Below are positions 46,601 through 54,790 of a stretch of 64,000 bases of DNA, piece by piece. The position numbers were made by a program, and so were the translations under genes. Origin of the DNA: Spartinivicinus marinus (lineage in GTDB: Bacteria; Pseudomonadota; Gammaproteobacteria; Pseudomonadales; Zooshikellaceae); assembly GCF_026309355.1 (NCBI RefSeq), contig NZ_JAPJZK010000001.1, positions 5,352,501 to 5,416,500 of the forward strand, written 5' to 3'. Below the pieces are notes generated by a model. It ran no database searches and was not told the DNA's origin. It worked only from the letters and a program-made list of their open reading frames with translations. Position 1 is the first letter of the stretch; each line of letters starts with the position of its first letter.

Positions 46601-49035
46601 CCCCCGCTTCTTATTATGGTGGAAATCTGCGCTTTAAATTAGCCAATGGAGGTGCAGATTCATCCCTAACCATTGGTAATATGTCGGATGTAACGGGGCA
46701 GCAGCAAGACCGAACCTTCCATATTAAAACCGAAGGTGTACAAAATATTATTTTAGGTCTGGGCCAGTCACCTAAGTTTGAGATGGAAACTAAAACGGTC
46801 AAAATGCTGTGGACAATCCCTATTAATAGTAAAAGTGTCATTAAACGCAATGAGCAGGGAGGGATTGATACTGACAGCGCTTCAAGGCAAGGTCGTTATG
46901 AAGGAAATGATAAAAATAATGTTTTTCAAGTCATCCAACGCCAACCAACCAATGCTGAAGGTGAGCCTATTGGTGCATCGATCAGTGAATACCAGTATCA
47001 AATAATGGGTAAGGGTGGGGATGATTTATTTGTGTTAGGCCCACAAAAAATAACGGCTTCAGGTGGCCAAGGGGCTGATACATATATTGCCGGAAAGAAC
47101 GCCGCGAATTGGTTGATTATTAATAATCAGGATCAAACGAATGCGCCTGAATTTGATACGTTGGTACTTGATACGGGGCGAGACACTATCCAAGCATTTC
47201 GTGCAGGGCTTGCTACCAAACAAGGCAATCAGTGGTTAGGTGGGCGATACACAGATGATCTGATTGTTATTTATAAAGATAGTGCTGGAAAAGAACGTAA
47301 CGTTCGAGTCAGTGACTTCTTTAAAGGCAAAGCCTATCAGCACTTGCAAATCAAAACGAAAGATGGGCACATTCTAAACATTAAACAGCAAACTCAGTCA
47401 ACTTCACTGGGTTTGGCTGATCATGATAAAAAACAGCTAAATCCAAGCGTACTCAATGGGCAAACGGAACTTGTCACCACCAGTGGCAAAGTGATGCTTA
47501 CCCCAATAAGCTTTGATTTATCTTCGCAGCCAGCTGACACCTTAACGGGTGCCAACTTTAATGGCCAATTATTAGCCTTTAGCCAGGTTCAACAAGTAAC
47601 GGGTACTCGTAGAGTTGATCATTTGGTGGGTAATAAACTGGGAAATATATTAAATGGTTATGGTGCTGAGACAGGTGTTGATCAATTAAAGGGAGGTAAT
47701 GGCAGTGACTTTTATATGCTGCAGGCGTATTTAGATAGACGTAATAACGTTGAAATTGATAATCAAGCGTCAGATAAGGTTGCCGACTTTTTGGTATTAG
47801 GCGCTAACTATAGTCAATTATCTGCTATTACCCAAACTGGCAATGACTTACGATTTCAAGCTGCAGCTGATAGCCAGCTAAAGCAGCAACGAATTAATCA
47901 ACTATCAACCGTTTATAATGAATATAATAAAGTCGTGGGGTATTTAAATAAATTGCTTGAAGATAAGCCTTCGTTATCTAAGGGAGAATTTGTAGACCAG
48001 CTCAATCAGAAATCATTGTTAATTAATGGGGAAGTTGTTCAGGTATCTGAGTCTGAAAGAGGTACTGCAGTTGAGCGGGCGCTAGGTGAAAACATGGCGG
48101 GTCGTTTGCGTCGATTTGCCCTTAATTTACCGCCAGCCCAACCTTTTAATAATTCGCTAAAACAACAAAAAGAAAGGTATGCCAAAATTGCGGCTGAATA
48201 TCAACAGCAATTAACAGAAGCCGTTAACTATAAAAACAACGCTAACCTGGGATCAATGAGTGTCACATTGAAAAACTGGTCAAAGAGTAGCGATTATCAG
48301 CATTTAACTATTTTGACTAAGGATAATCTAACGTTAAAAGTTGAAAAAAAAGGGAATAACTACCAGTTTACGGTGACTGGTTTTGATGCATCGATGTCGG
48401 CAAGTAATGTTGTGCTTGATCGCAATCAATTGACCCAGCGACATCCACTACCGGAGTTGGTCAAGTTTACGGGTAGCCGGTCTGGTGATCGTTTGACTGG
48501 CAATGATAAGCATAATGTGATGCAAGGAGGGGGGAATAATGGCAGTATTTATAGCTATGATACCTTAATTGGTGGAAAGGGTCATGATGTGTATATCTAT
48601 ACGCCCAACAAAGATGGCTTGGTTGTGTTAGATACTAACTCCACTGATACAGCCACGGATCTAGCATTATTTAATGCCAATTTCGCTGATATCAAGGTGA
48701 CTACGGTTAATGCTTCAAGAAGAGAGGCAAGTATTTATTTAGGGGAAAGTATTGGTTTATATGTAGAAGGGCAACGAGGGGGGCTAGTGATTCAGCATTT
48801 TCAACGAGATAATGCCCATCGAAACCTTGTATTCAAGTCTCGTGATGGAAAACTATTTAGCGTTAACCCTACTTCACTTGAAAAACAGCTTGTTTCAACT
48901 GAGGACAATAGCATCAATCAATTAATTCAAAGTATCAATGGGTTTAATAGTGAAACGGCAATGAGTGGAAATACGGTTACTGCTGTAGGGCCAGCTCATA
49001 CTTCTAGAAGTACTGAACTAGCAGTATCAGTTTAA
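43624..49035 (+). CDS. Large multidomain toxin: deaminase fold - C80 cysteine protease - translocation region - RTX-like repeats
   Basis: 1803 residues. (1) About 165-330: a nucleic-acid deaminase pattern, YDTVAVTVIDRTLYIASNTK, then H274-A-E276 and P300-A-C302-V-S-C305. (2) About 385-560: a C80-type protease; His458 (LIGHSDAS) and Cys504 (LIACGLG) are 46 apart, near the spacing in TcdB and MARTX. (3) About 729-907: hydrophobic and amphipathic helices like the TcdA/TcdB pore region (IGIGLGVHGMIEDLKDPDKV). (4) Degenerate RTX-like segments at about 1090-1165, 1333-1365 and 1615-1665 (GGKGHDVYI). No signal peptide. Leu366 and Leu379 are candidate autocleavage sites. GAGGTT lies about 10 bases before the ATG. 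No type I secretion or acyltransferase gene is adjacent. Confidence 0.85.
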   Translation: MPTDKNAGTSAPIVDLSRLSFEDKLANFILATAYSNEHVEGWVENVGSEEPPNKKLSENKKRELLNIAKQKFTEKVAKYVEAWQPYLQDGQQLNVRAYVENTSFEAQFKAAVEGKLDINVLSAQQLADYMNHPETIPGIDEASVEKIKKILPKEMKKGLAPGGASEIHYDTVAVTVIDRTLYIASNTKTRKGVTPGGAPTTVNGLGEQNTYLSYSLFNDSETPVVGIEGNQAANRIAVVEQLQQEFQGIADFDKVVFIGIGATPQSAAEAAKPHAEMQLISFLQKQNKPINGLSFGISKPACVSCETKLTEYEIQYRNGSDTGEGKNTNPKNWLAPESIQTESGEVKIIHEVEFGRGQLMNEYRSLAVNRWRRPSQESLARPAGSKVTENSYNKNIIVQVDGDPVSFQAALNLYQKYPTGKVQWLQWNPTKGAIIDAVSGQTAQLTAGQQDQLLLIGHSDASFSGAILNRGTTLAGMDANHLTSAIFEQGLKQGLPQKISLIACGLGATDSNNGARFVSEVANKIADLAPNAKVKISAQDTLVRINTAGQRETLRFLEDGRVTWKAGDHQHKVIINTNGAGGVDDHVVRGYGEGEISIDRVSQAQLADVKLEDALAKVKHSASDLAGVNSDAFFEPANELKAAKLYDLKLAKQFVESKLTAIGKQPNDFVDFADGTDFKSGRLVVQYQDGQQLLTQTIDVDANQFRTFKTISRFRQELARRTAHTSRALGIFMSLKGLESLSNALEKGDAAAIAANSALTLYGFGELANAPQKIVTGAGKLLAKATTYTASGLSDIAARKAAPELAKLFTSVSQSGAAGIRSFSKLLGRATPLIGIGLGVHGMIEDLKDPDKVRGVVNFALDFLATATGVLASIPSPLSPLFEAMSIGFTLVRIGFGTLYDSIKQKMSEVPDDASWQERAEAFFVGLGDGIEKLFYEFHPIGNILNAIQRSESLENQYREDTQLLSLLADYRNYYSIIEAEEGGAATIDFANAPASYYGGNLRFKLANGGADSSLTIGNMSDVTGQQQDRTFHIKTEGVQNIILGLGQSPKFEMETKTVKMLWTIPINSKSVIKRNEQGGIDTDSASRQGRYEGNDKNNVFQVIQRQPTNAEGEPIGASISEYQYQIMGKGGDDLFVLGPQKITASGGQGADTYIAGKNAANWLIINNQDQTNAPEFDTLVLDTGRDTIQAFRAGLATKQGNQWLGGRYTDDLIVIYKDSAGKERNVRVSDFFKGKAYQHLQIKTKDGHILNIKQQTQSTSLGLADHDKKQLNPSVLNGQTELVTTSGKVMLTPISFDLSSQPADTLTGANFNGQLLAFSQVQQVTGTRRVDHLVGNKLGNILNGYGAETGVDQLKGGNGSDFYMLQAYLDRRNNVEIDNQASDKVADFLVLGANYSQLSAITQTGNDLRFQAAADSQLKQQRINQLSTVYNEYNKVVGYLNKLLEDKPSLSKGEFVDQLNQKSLLINGEVVQVSESERGTAVERALGENMAGRLRRFALNLPPAQPFNNSLKQQKERYAKIAAEYQQQLTEAVNYKNNANLGSMSVTLKNWSKSSDYQHLTILTKDNLTLKVEKKGNNYQFTVTGFDASMSASNVVLDRNQLTQRHPLPELVKFTGSRSGDRLTGNDKHNVMQGGGNNGSIYSYDTLIGGKGHDVYIYTPNKDGLVVLDTNSTDTATDLALFNANFADIKVTTVNASRREASIYLGESIGLYVEGQRGGLVIQHFQRDNAHRNLVFKSRDGKLFSVNPTSLEKQLVSTEDNSINQLIQSINGFNSETAMSGNTVTAVGPAHTSRSTELAVSV

Positions 49036-49072
49036 ATGATTAAACTGTTAATTGTCTTTAAACTATGAAACA

Positions 49073-49108
49073 AAGCAAAGTAATTGGTTAATTTTAATTA
49101 CTTTGCTT
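49073..49108. terminator. Bidirectional terminator between the toxin gene and mocR
   Basis: AAGCAAAGTAATT and AATTACTTTGCTT form a perfect 13-bp stem in the gap between two convergent genes, followed by an AT-rich stretch on both sides. Confidence 0.75.
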
Positions 49109-49143
49109 ATTATTAAAAATGTTGTAACTACATAGACTGACAT

Positions 49144-50619
49144 TTAAACGCTATTATTTCTTCTTGGTAACTTGCCTAAAACCTTTTTCATCTTGAGTAC
49201 CCCTTGTTCTATTTGTGGATGAGAAAGGGTTGCATAGCCCATCATTAGGCCCAAATGTTGTTGAGGCGTTGAGTAAAGGTGATCAATTGGGTAAACAGCG
49301 ATACCGGCTTTTTTTAAACTTTGCACAACCATTTGTTGATGCTGACCACTAAAATTTTTTAACCAAAGCAAGAGATGCAGGCCCGCACTCTCGCCTTGGA
49401 TTTGTATGCTTTCTCCAAAATGCGTTGTTAATGCATTGACTAATATCATACGGTTACTGTCGTAGAGGCGTCGCTGTCGACGAATATGGCTAACATAACT
49501 GCCATTATTAATACACTCTGCTAACATATGCTGCTCCATCCAACTTGAATGACGAAATCCAAGATTAATGGCCCTGCACATTGGCTTTATCCAAGGGGGT
49601 GGAAAAATGCCGTAGGCTATCCGAAGAGAAGGGCAAATAACTTTAGATGTAGTGCCAACATACATCACTCGTCCTTCTTTATCTAACGATTGTAAAGCAT
49701 CGATTGGCGGTCCGCTGTATCGAAATTCACTATCGTAATCATCTTCAATTATCCAGCACTGCTGTTTGTTGCACCAATCCAACAGGGCTAAACGTCGGTG
49801 TAGGGACATGACGACGCCAGCTGGGAACTGGTGAGAGGGAGTCACATAAATTAATTTGGGAATAATACCTTGATTAATGGTTTTTTGTTGGAGCTGGTCA
49901 AGGCAAAGGCCTTGGTCATCCACGGGTACGCTAATCACATTGATATTGGCGAGTAATAATAAGTCTCTAAAGCGTTTATACCAAGGCTCTTCAATGACAA
50001 CGGTATCGCCTGGCTCGGTGATGAGCTGAATAATTAACGCAAACAGATGTTGTGCACTAGAGCCAATTACCAGTTGTTCTTCATTGGTGTGGCAGCCCCG
50101 GTAAGTGGTCAAGTGGGTAGCTAACGCTTTTCTTAGTTCAAGTAGTCCTTGCGGGTCACCATAGGCTTGTGTTTGTAAATACGACCACTTGCTAGCGAGG
50201 CGTCGCCACTGAAGGCGTATAGACTCACTCATTTCAATATGCCCATATTGGAAGTCAATCATTAATGAGGCATCTGAAGGGGTGGTTTTTTCACGATACT
50301 GATCATAGCTATGGGGCAGTGTTAACAGGCGTTGCCCCCAACAAGACCAGTTTGGTTCTACTGATGCGCGCTGTGAATGTTGATCGGTTAGCCAAGGTGT
50401 GTCAGGAAGGTTGTGGCTTACTCGCATGCCATCGCCAATATGACTGGTCAAATAGCCTTCACTGATCAGCATCTCATAGACACGAACCACCGTATTACGG
50501 GACAACCCTTGTTCCTTTGCCAGGGTACGGGAAGCAGGCAGGCGCTGCCCAGGTTTATAATGCCCTTCGTTAATGGCATCTCGTAAGTATTGGTAGAGTT
50601 TTTGGTAGCGATAGCTCAA
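49144..50619 (-). CDS. MocR/PdxR-type regulator (GntR helix-turn-helix plus aminotransferase domain)
   Basis: 491 residues. The N-terminal GntR winged helix (RLPASRTLAKEQGLSRNTVV) is followed by a linker and a fold-type I aminotransferase domain: VIGSSAQHLFAL, EEPWYKRFRDLL, DDYDSEFRYSG and the PLP Lys in YVGTTSKVICPSLRI. Such proteins sense PLP or amino compounds and usually activate a divergent gene. Here that gene is a PNPOx-like flavoprotein. An inverted repeat lies between them. Confidence 0.92.
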   Translation of the reverse strand: MSYRYQKLYQYLRDAINEGHYKPGQRLPASRTLAKEQGLSRNTVVRVYEMLISEGYLTSHIGDGMRVSHNLPDTPWLTDQHSQRASVEPNWSCWGQRLLTLPHSYDQYREKTTPSDASLMIDFQYGHIEMSESIRLQWRRLASKWSYLQTQAYGDPQGLLELRKALATHLTTYRGCHTNEEQLVIGSSAQHLFALIIQLITEPGDTVVIEEPWYKRFRDLLLLANINVISVPVDDQGLCLDQLQQKTINQGIIPKLIYVTPSHQFPAGVVMSLHRRLALLDWCNKQQCWIIEDDYDSEFRYSGPPIDALQSLDKEGRVMYVGTTSKVICPSLRIAYGIFPPPWIKPMCRAINLGFRHSSWMEQHMLAECINNGSYVSHIRRQRRLYDSNRMILVNALTTHFGESIQIQGESAGLHLLLWLKNFSGQHQQMVVQSLKKAGIAVYPIDHLYSTPQQHLGLMMGYATLSHPQIEQGVLKMKKVLGKLPRRNNSV

Positions 50620-50644
50620 AATTGGTACCTAAAAAAATCAAAAA

Positions 50645-50668
50645 ATTGGATGTTTTTTAAGATCCAAT
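50645..50668. promoter_or_regulatory. Candidate operator between mocR and the PNPOx-like gene
   Basis: ATTGGAT-N10-ATCCAAT is a perfect 7-bp inverted repeat, and ATTGG occurs once more just upstream (about 50626). Site placement in the divergent promoter fits MocR binding; not proven. Confidence 0.4.
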
Positions 50669-50747
50669 ATTGTCATAGCATATCACTATTCAATCAATAA
50701 AGAGCAACCAGGGTCTATTAACAGCCCTAAGGTCGTGAGAGGTGGTA

Positions 50748-51404
50748 ATGGCTGAAACGCTACCAATAACCGATAACACTCGTTTTTCCAGGCTTCGTAA
50801 ACGTGCCAGTTATGATAAAGCGGTGATTAACCAAATTTTAGATGCGGGGATTCTTTGTCATGTTGGCTTTGAAGATAATGGCCACCCAGTGGTGTTACCC
50901 ACCGCTTATGTGAGATCTCAACAGCAACTGATTATTCACGGGGCTGCTAATGGCCGGTTTTTTAAATGCTTGGCTGAAGGGGCATTATGTTGTGTAACGG
51001 TATCGCATCTAGATGGTATTGTATTAGCACGCTCTGCTTTTCATCATTCAGTTAATTATCGCTGTGTCATGTTATTTGGTCGTTTTAAAGCGTTGACTGA
51101 GCTTAATGCAAAACGCATTGCTTTGGATCATCTGATGGAGGGCTGTAGCCCAGGACGTATAGACGACAATATTCGTCCAGCCTCTGAAAAAGAGCTCAAT
51201 GCTACAGCTGTATTGATGATGGATATTACTGAAGCCAGTGCGAAAGTTCGTCAAGGGCCACCCAATGATGATGAAAAAGATATGGATTTACCTGTATGGG
51301 CAGGGGTTGTACAACGGATGCCTTCTCAGTATCAATTTATCAGTGCACCTGACGGTTTAGCATCAATTGCTCAACCAGATTATCTTTCGAAAATAAAGTT
51401 TTAG
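50748..51404 (+). CDS. PNPOx-like flavin-binding protein (pyridoxamine 5'-phosphate oxidase family)
   Basis: 218 residues. The split-barrel FMN-binding fold is suggested by YDKAVINQILDAGILCHVGF, then PVVLPTAYVRS, IIHGAANGRFFKCL and RSAFHHSVNYRCVMLFGR. Family members (Pyridox_ox_2) bind FMN or F420/haem. Role unknown, probably linked to the divergent MocR regulator. The ATG at 50748 has GAGAGGTGG before it. Confidence 0.85.
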   Translation: MAETLPITDNTRFSRLRKRASYDKAVINQILDAGILCHVGFEDNGHPVVLPTAYVRSQQQLIIHGAANGRFFKCLAEGALCCVTVSHLDGIVLARSAFHHSVNYRCVMLFGRFKALTELNAKRIALDHLMEGCSPGRIDDNIRPASEKELNATAVLMMDITEASAKVRQGPPNDDEKDMDLPVWAGVVQRMPSQYQFISAPDGLASIAQPDYLSKIKF

Positions 51405-51449
51405 GCGAGGTATACTCTTCGCGAAATGATTTATGATAGGTATATATTC

Positions 51450-51456
51450 GATGTTT
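51450..51456. repeat. Left target-site duplication of the IS982 element
   Basis: GATGTTT, repeated exactly at 52454-52460. It contains the original start codon of the PaiB-like gene. Confidence 0.8.
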
Positions 51457-52453
51457 ACGCGATGCTCGACTTTTAATAACTTGAAATGACAAACCCTAAC
51501 CCCATCCTAAGTTTGCGAAAACAGGGATATCAAGGAAAGGGAATGTCACTGGAAGAGTTTATCATAACTACTTATTGTTGGGTCGATGATGTTTTAACTG
51601 ATTTATTAAAACAACGGCGATTACGTCAGCGAGGAATTAAGCCCTCACTGTCGGATGCAGAAGTCATTACCATGGAGTTAATTGGTGAATTTCAAGGCCT
51701 TGATGCTGATACCGCTATCTGGAAATACTTCAAAGAGCATTGGAAAGCGTATTTTCCAGGCATAGGCTCAAGAAGCCAGTTTGCTAAACAAGCTGCTAAT
51801 TTATGGGCGATAAAACAACAATTACAAAAGCAAGTAACAGCTGAGCTGGGTACTATTAATGATCCTATACATGTTGTCGATGGTTTTCCTTTGCCTGTTA
51901 GCCACTTTAAACGTGCAAGAAATTGCCGCCGCTTTAAAGAAGAGGCTGAGTATGGCTATTGTGCATCCAAGGGGGAAACCTATTATGGCTTTGAAGGGCA
52001 CCTCATTATTGACTTTCATGGAGCCATAGCAGGATTTACATTAACCCCAGCAAGTGATGGCGAAAGGGAAGCTGTATGGGAGTTAACAGAAGGTATGCCG
52101 TCAGGCATGTTGTTAGGGGATAAAGGTTATTTGGGGGCTGAATTTAAAGCTGAATTGTTAGAGTTAAAATCGCTTCAGCTAGAAACCCCGGTTAGAGATA
52201 ACATGATTGATCCTTTACCCAAGTCCTGGAGGAGCCAGCTTAATCGGTTACGACGACGAGTTGAGACAACCATTGGTCAGCTAGTAGAAAGGTTTAATAT
52301 TCAGCGGACCAAAGGCAGAACCCTGTGGAGTTTGACTAATCGAATGACCCGCAAGCTGTTATCGCACAGCTTATGTGTATTATTTAATAGGAACCAAGGC
52401 AATGCTCCACTACAGTTATCTAAATTAATAGGCTGAAAAGTCGAGCATTGCGT
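51457..52453 (+). mobile_element. IS982-family insertion sequence (997 bp)
   Basis: Terminal inverted repeats of 18 bp: ACGCGATGCTCGACTTTT at 51457-51474 and its near-complement AAAAGTCGAGCATTGCGT at 52436-52453, with one mismatch. A 7-bp exact duplication flanks the element. It carries one transposase gene filling the interior, as is normal for IS982. It is inserted between the PNPOx-like and PaiB-like genes. Confidence 0.92.
51486..52436 (+). CDS. IS982 family transposase
   Basis: 316 residues. The family pattern LSDAEVITMELIGEFQGLDA, then KYFKEHWKAYFPGIGSRSQF and QAANLWAIKQQL, is clear, followed by DDE features: VVDGFPLPV, GDKGYLGAEF and RRRVETTIGQLVERFNIQRT. Intact. Its last codon lies next to the right inverted repeat. 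Confidence 0.93.
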   Translation: MTNPNPILSLRKQGYQGKGMSLEEFIITTYCWVDDVLTDLLKQRRLRQRGIKPSLSDAEVITMELIGEFQGLDADTAIWKYFKEHWKAYFPGIGSRSQFAKQAANLWAIKQQLQKQVTAELGTINDPIHVVDGFPLPVSHFKRARNCRRFKEEAEYGYCASKGETYYGFEGHLIIDFHGAIAGFTLTPASDGEREAVWELTEGMPSGMLLGDKGYLGAEFKAELLELKSLQLETPVRDNMIDPLPKSWRSQLNRLRRRVETTIGQLVERFNIQRTKGRTLWSLTNRMTRKLLSHSLCVLFNRNQGNAPLQLSKLIG

Positions 52454-52460
52454 GATGTTT
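52454..52460. repeat. Right target-site duplication of the IS982 element
   Basis: GATGTTT, identical to 51450-51456. Bases 2-4 are the ATG now used by the PaiB-like gene. Confidence 0.8.
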
Positions 52461-53090
52461 ATTCCTAAAGCGTTTGAACAAAATGACACTGAAAGTTTAA
52501 TTGGTTTAATGCGTGAATATCCTTTTGCAACATTAATTACCGTTTCTGAGGCTGAAGGAATTGAGGCGAATCCAATGCCTCTATCTTTTATACAAGATGA
52601 AGATAAACAATATTTACAGGGTCATATTGCGAAAGCAAACTCGTTATGGAAAAGCGTCAATAATGGATCGGAAGTCTTAGTAGTATTTAATGGCCCTAAC
52701 GGTTACATCTCTCCCAATTATTATCCAACTAAACAAGAAACAGGAAAAGCGGTACCCACCTGGAATTATGTGACTGTGCATGTAAGCGGTCGTTTGTCAT
52801 TTATTCATGATGCTGATTGGAATAGGGCAATGATAGACCGTTTAACAGTTGAGCATGAAGCTGCGCAGAAAACGCCTTGGACACTCAATGATGCACCAGA
52901 GGGCTATATTGAAAGGATGTTACAAGCGATTATTGGAGTGAACGTTGAGATTTTTTCTATTATTGGGAAATGGAAATTAAGCCAAAATCAATCTGAAAAA
53001 AACCGAAATGGTGTGATTAATGGCTTATTAGGTCAAGAGCAATGTGATGCAAACGTCATGGCATCATGGGTTAATGCAGCTAAACAATAA
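52455..53090 (+). CDS. PaiB-like FMN-binding protein
   Basis: 211 residues. Starts MFIPKAFEQNDTESLIGLMR, as in PaiB-type negative regulators of the FMN split-barrel family. Further features are PFATLITVSEAEGIEANPMP, GHIAKANSLWKS and PNYYPTK followed by VPTWNYVTVHVSGR. The ATG lies inside the right duplication of the IS982 element, so the coding sequence is complete. Its original promoter and ribosome site (51405-51449) are now 1 kb away. Expression would need a site at the end of the element. Confidence 0.88.
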   Translation: MFIPKAFEQNDTESLIGLMREYPFATLITVSEAEGIEANPMPLSFIQDEDKQYLQGHIAKANSLWKSVNNGSEVLVVFNGPNGYISPNYYPTKQETGKAVPTWNYVTVHVSGRLSFIHDADWNRAMIDRLTVEHEAAQKTPWTLNDAPEGYIERMLQAIIGVNVEIFSIIGKWKLSQNQSEKNRNGVINGLLGQEQCDANVMASWVNAAKQ

Positions 53091-53274
53091 TAAATATATC
53101 CTTCACCGAAAGTATATACTACTTTATTTTTAAACCTGAAAATGATTTAGGATGAAAATTGTACGGTAGTCTTCTATTTTCGTCTTGAATCACTACTTAT
53201 CTTAATATTAAAACTAAAAATTGCTAGTTGTCGTCAATAGCAAAGTATAGTGTAGGAAATTGTAATATAGTTGA

Positions 53275-54348
53275 TTGTCTAATATAAACTTAATAAATGA
53301 AATCGACGTGATAGTTAAACCTATTCTAGTGCTAGTGACAGCCACTGTATTATCAAAAACAGCGCTGGCAATTGATGTAAGTCCTTATCAATATAATCAG
53401 CAATTAACCGATGCCCAAGCAATCGACTTGAAAAAACGTTATAAAAATAGACTAATTCAATCTTGGTATGTTAATGACCCTAATACGATTGATTCCCATA
53501 GTAATAGCCAGCTTATTCGTTATGGTATTAAAGTCCTAGATAAAACCGCAGAAACAATTGGTCCTAATGTGTCTACTATTGAGAAACGATTTTCGGGCAA
53601 TAATCTAAACTGCTCAAATTGTCATCTAAAAGGGCCATCAGGATTACCGGGCACAAAATATTATGGTATTCCATTTGTTAATGTAATGAATGACTACCCT
53701 AATTTTCGGGCCCGCAGCATGACAATTGGTACTGCGGCAGGCCGTGTTAATGGTTGTATGAGTCGTAGTATGGGAGAAGGCAAAAAGCTGCCAGAAAATT
53801 CTTTGGAAATGCGTGGCATTCTGGCTTATTTTAATTGGTTAGCGGAAGGAACAAAACCGAATCAAGCAATGGCGGGGGTGGGGCTACCGCATTTAAAACT
53901 ACCCAATAGAAAAGTAAACTTAAAATCGGGTCAACGTGTTTATCAGAGCCAATGTGCTGTTTGCCATGGTCCGGATGGGCTAGGAACAAAGGCTGCTGGT
54001 CCAAATAGCGGTGGTTACTTGTTTCCGCCTGTTGCGGGTAATGATTCTTATAATAATGGTGCAGGCATGAGTCGAGTGATAAAAGCCAGCCGTTTTATTT
54101 ATGCCAATATGCCATTTGGTGCCACTGCGCAATCGCCTATTTTATCAGTAGAGCAAGCCTATGATGTAGCAGGTTATATTAACTCGCTCGCTAGACCCGA
54201 ACGAGCTAATCGTGAAAATGACTTCCCTAACCCAAGATTCAGACCCAAAGATTACCCCGTTCCTGCTTATTTTGGTGGTGATATTGAGGCGCTAGAGAAA
54301 GCAAAATATGGTCCTTTTATACCCAATGTGACACCCATAATTAAGTAA
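53275..54348 (+). CDS. Diheme c-type cytochrome, TsdA-like
   Basis: About 357 residues. A leader (PILVLVTATVLSKTALAID) targets the periplasm. Two haem c sites are seen: CSNCH (about 113) and CAVCH (about 227). Between them GRVNGCMSRSMGEG and MRGILAYFNWLAEG resemble thiosulfate dehydrogenase TsdA and related diheme cytochromes. It would oxidise thiosulfate to tetrathionate or reduce it, or serve another electron transfer; this is inference. The start is uncertain: TTG at 53275 or GTG at 53308. Confidence 0.83.
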   Translation: MSNINLINEIDVIVKPILVLVTATVLSKTALAIDVSPYQYNQQLTDAQAIDLKKRYKNRLIQSWYVNDPNTIDSHSNSQLIRYGIKVLDKTAETIGPNVSTIEKRFSGNNLNCSNCHLKGPSGLPGTKYYGIPFVNVMNDYPNFRARSMTIGTAAGRVNGCMSRSMGEGKKLPENSLEMRGILAYFNWLAEGTKPNQAMAGVGLPHLKLPNRKVNLKSGQRVYQSQCAVCHGPDGLGTKAAGPNSGGYLFPPVAGNDSYNNGAGMSRVIKASRFIYANMPFGATAQSPILSVEQAYDVAGYINSLARPERANRENDFPNPRFRPKDYPVPAYFGGDIEALEKAKYGPFIPNVTPIIK

Positions 54349-54790
54349 CATTTTATGTGCCTCAGATAAGTTTGATTGCTCAATGGCTTATTTTAGGGCA
54401 CCTCTAAAAATAAACTTCAGCGATGGTAACAAAGCCTAAAAATCATTGGCGCAGCTATAAGTATTAACCGTAGTTTACCCATTGTTTGTTATTTAACTAA
54501 ATAAGGTACAACTGTGGTATAAGATAGTTGTTCTTACATGTGATGTTAGTGATGTGTTATAGAGACTGAAAGTTTTATAATATATGCATTTTATATATTG
54601 ATCTAAAATGTTTCGTTGGTATAACATGAATGGTCTAAACTGTTTTAAAGGTTGTTATTAATGAGCTAAAGAAAGCGTTTTCCCTCCATTGTCTTCATCA
54701 TTTGTTTTATCGGACTTGTATAGTCTATTTAGTAATGTGTAAAACAATCGTTTTGTTTGTCTACTCTTTTTACTTAAGGATTCATGCAAT
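54349..54790. other. Gene-free AT-rich stretch
   Basis: 442 bases between cytochrome and protease genes with no credible gene. A minus-strand frame (54658-54888) overlaps the start of the next gene and is judged a shadow. Confidence 0.4.

Noticed and set aside
49144-53090. MocR, PNPOx-like and PaiB-like genes as one pathway for polyamine or PLP
   Set aside because: Only neighbourhood supports it; the IS982 insertion separates the genes, and no enzyme of such a pathway is present.
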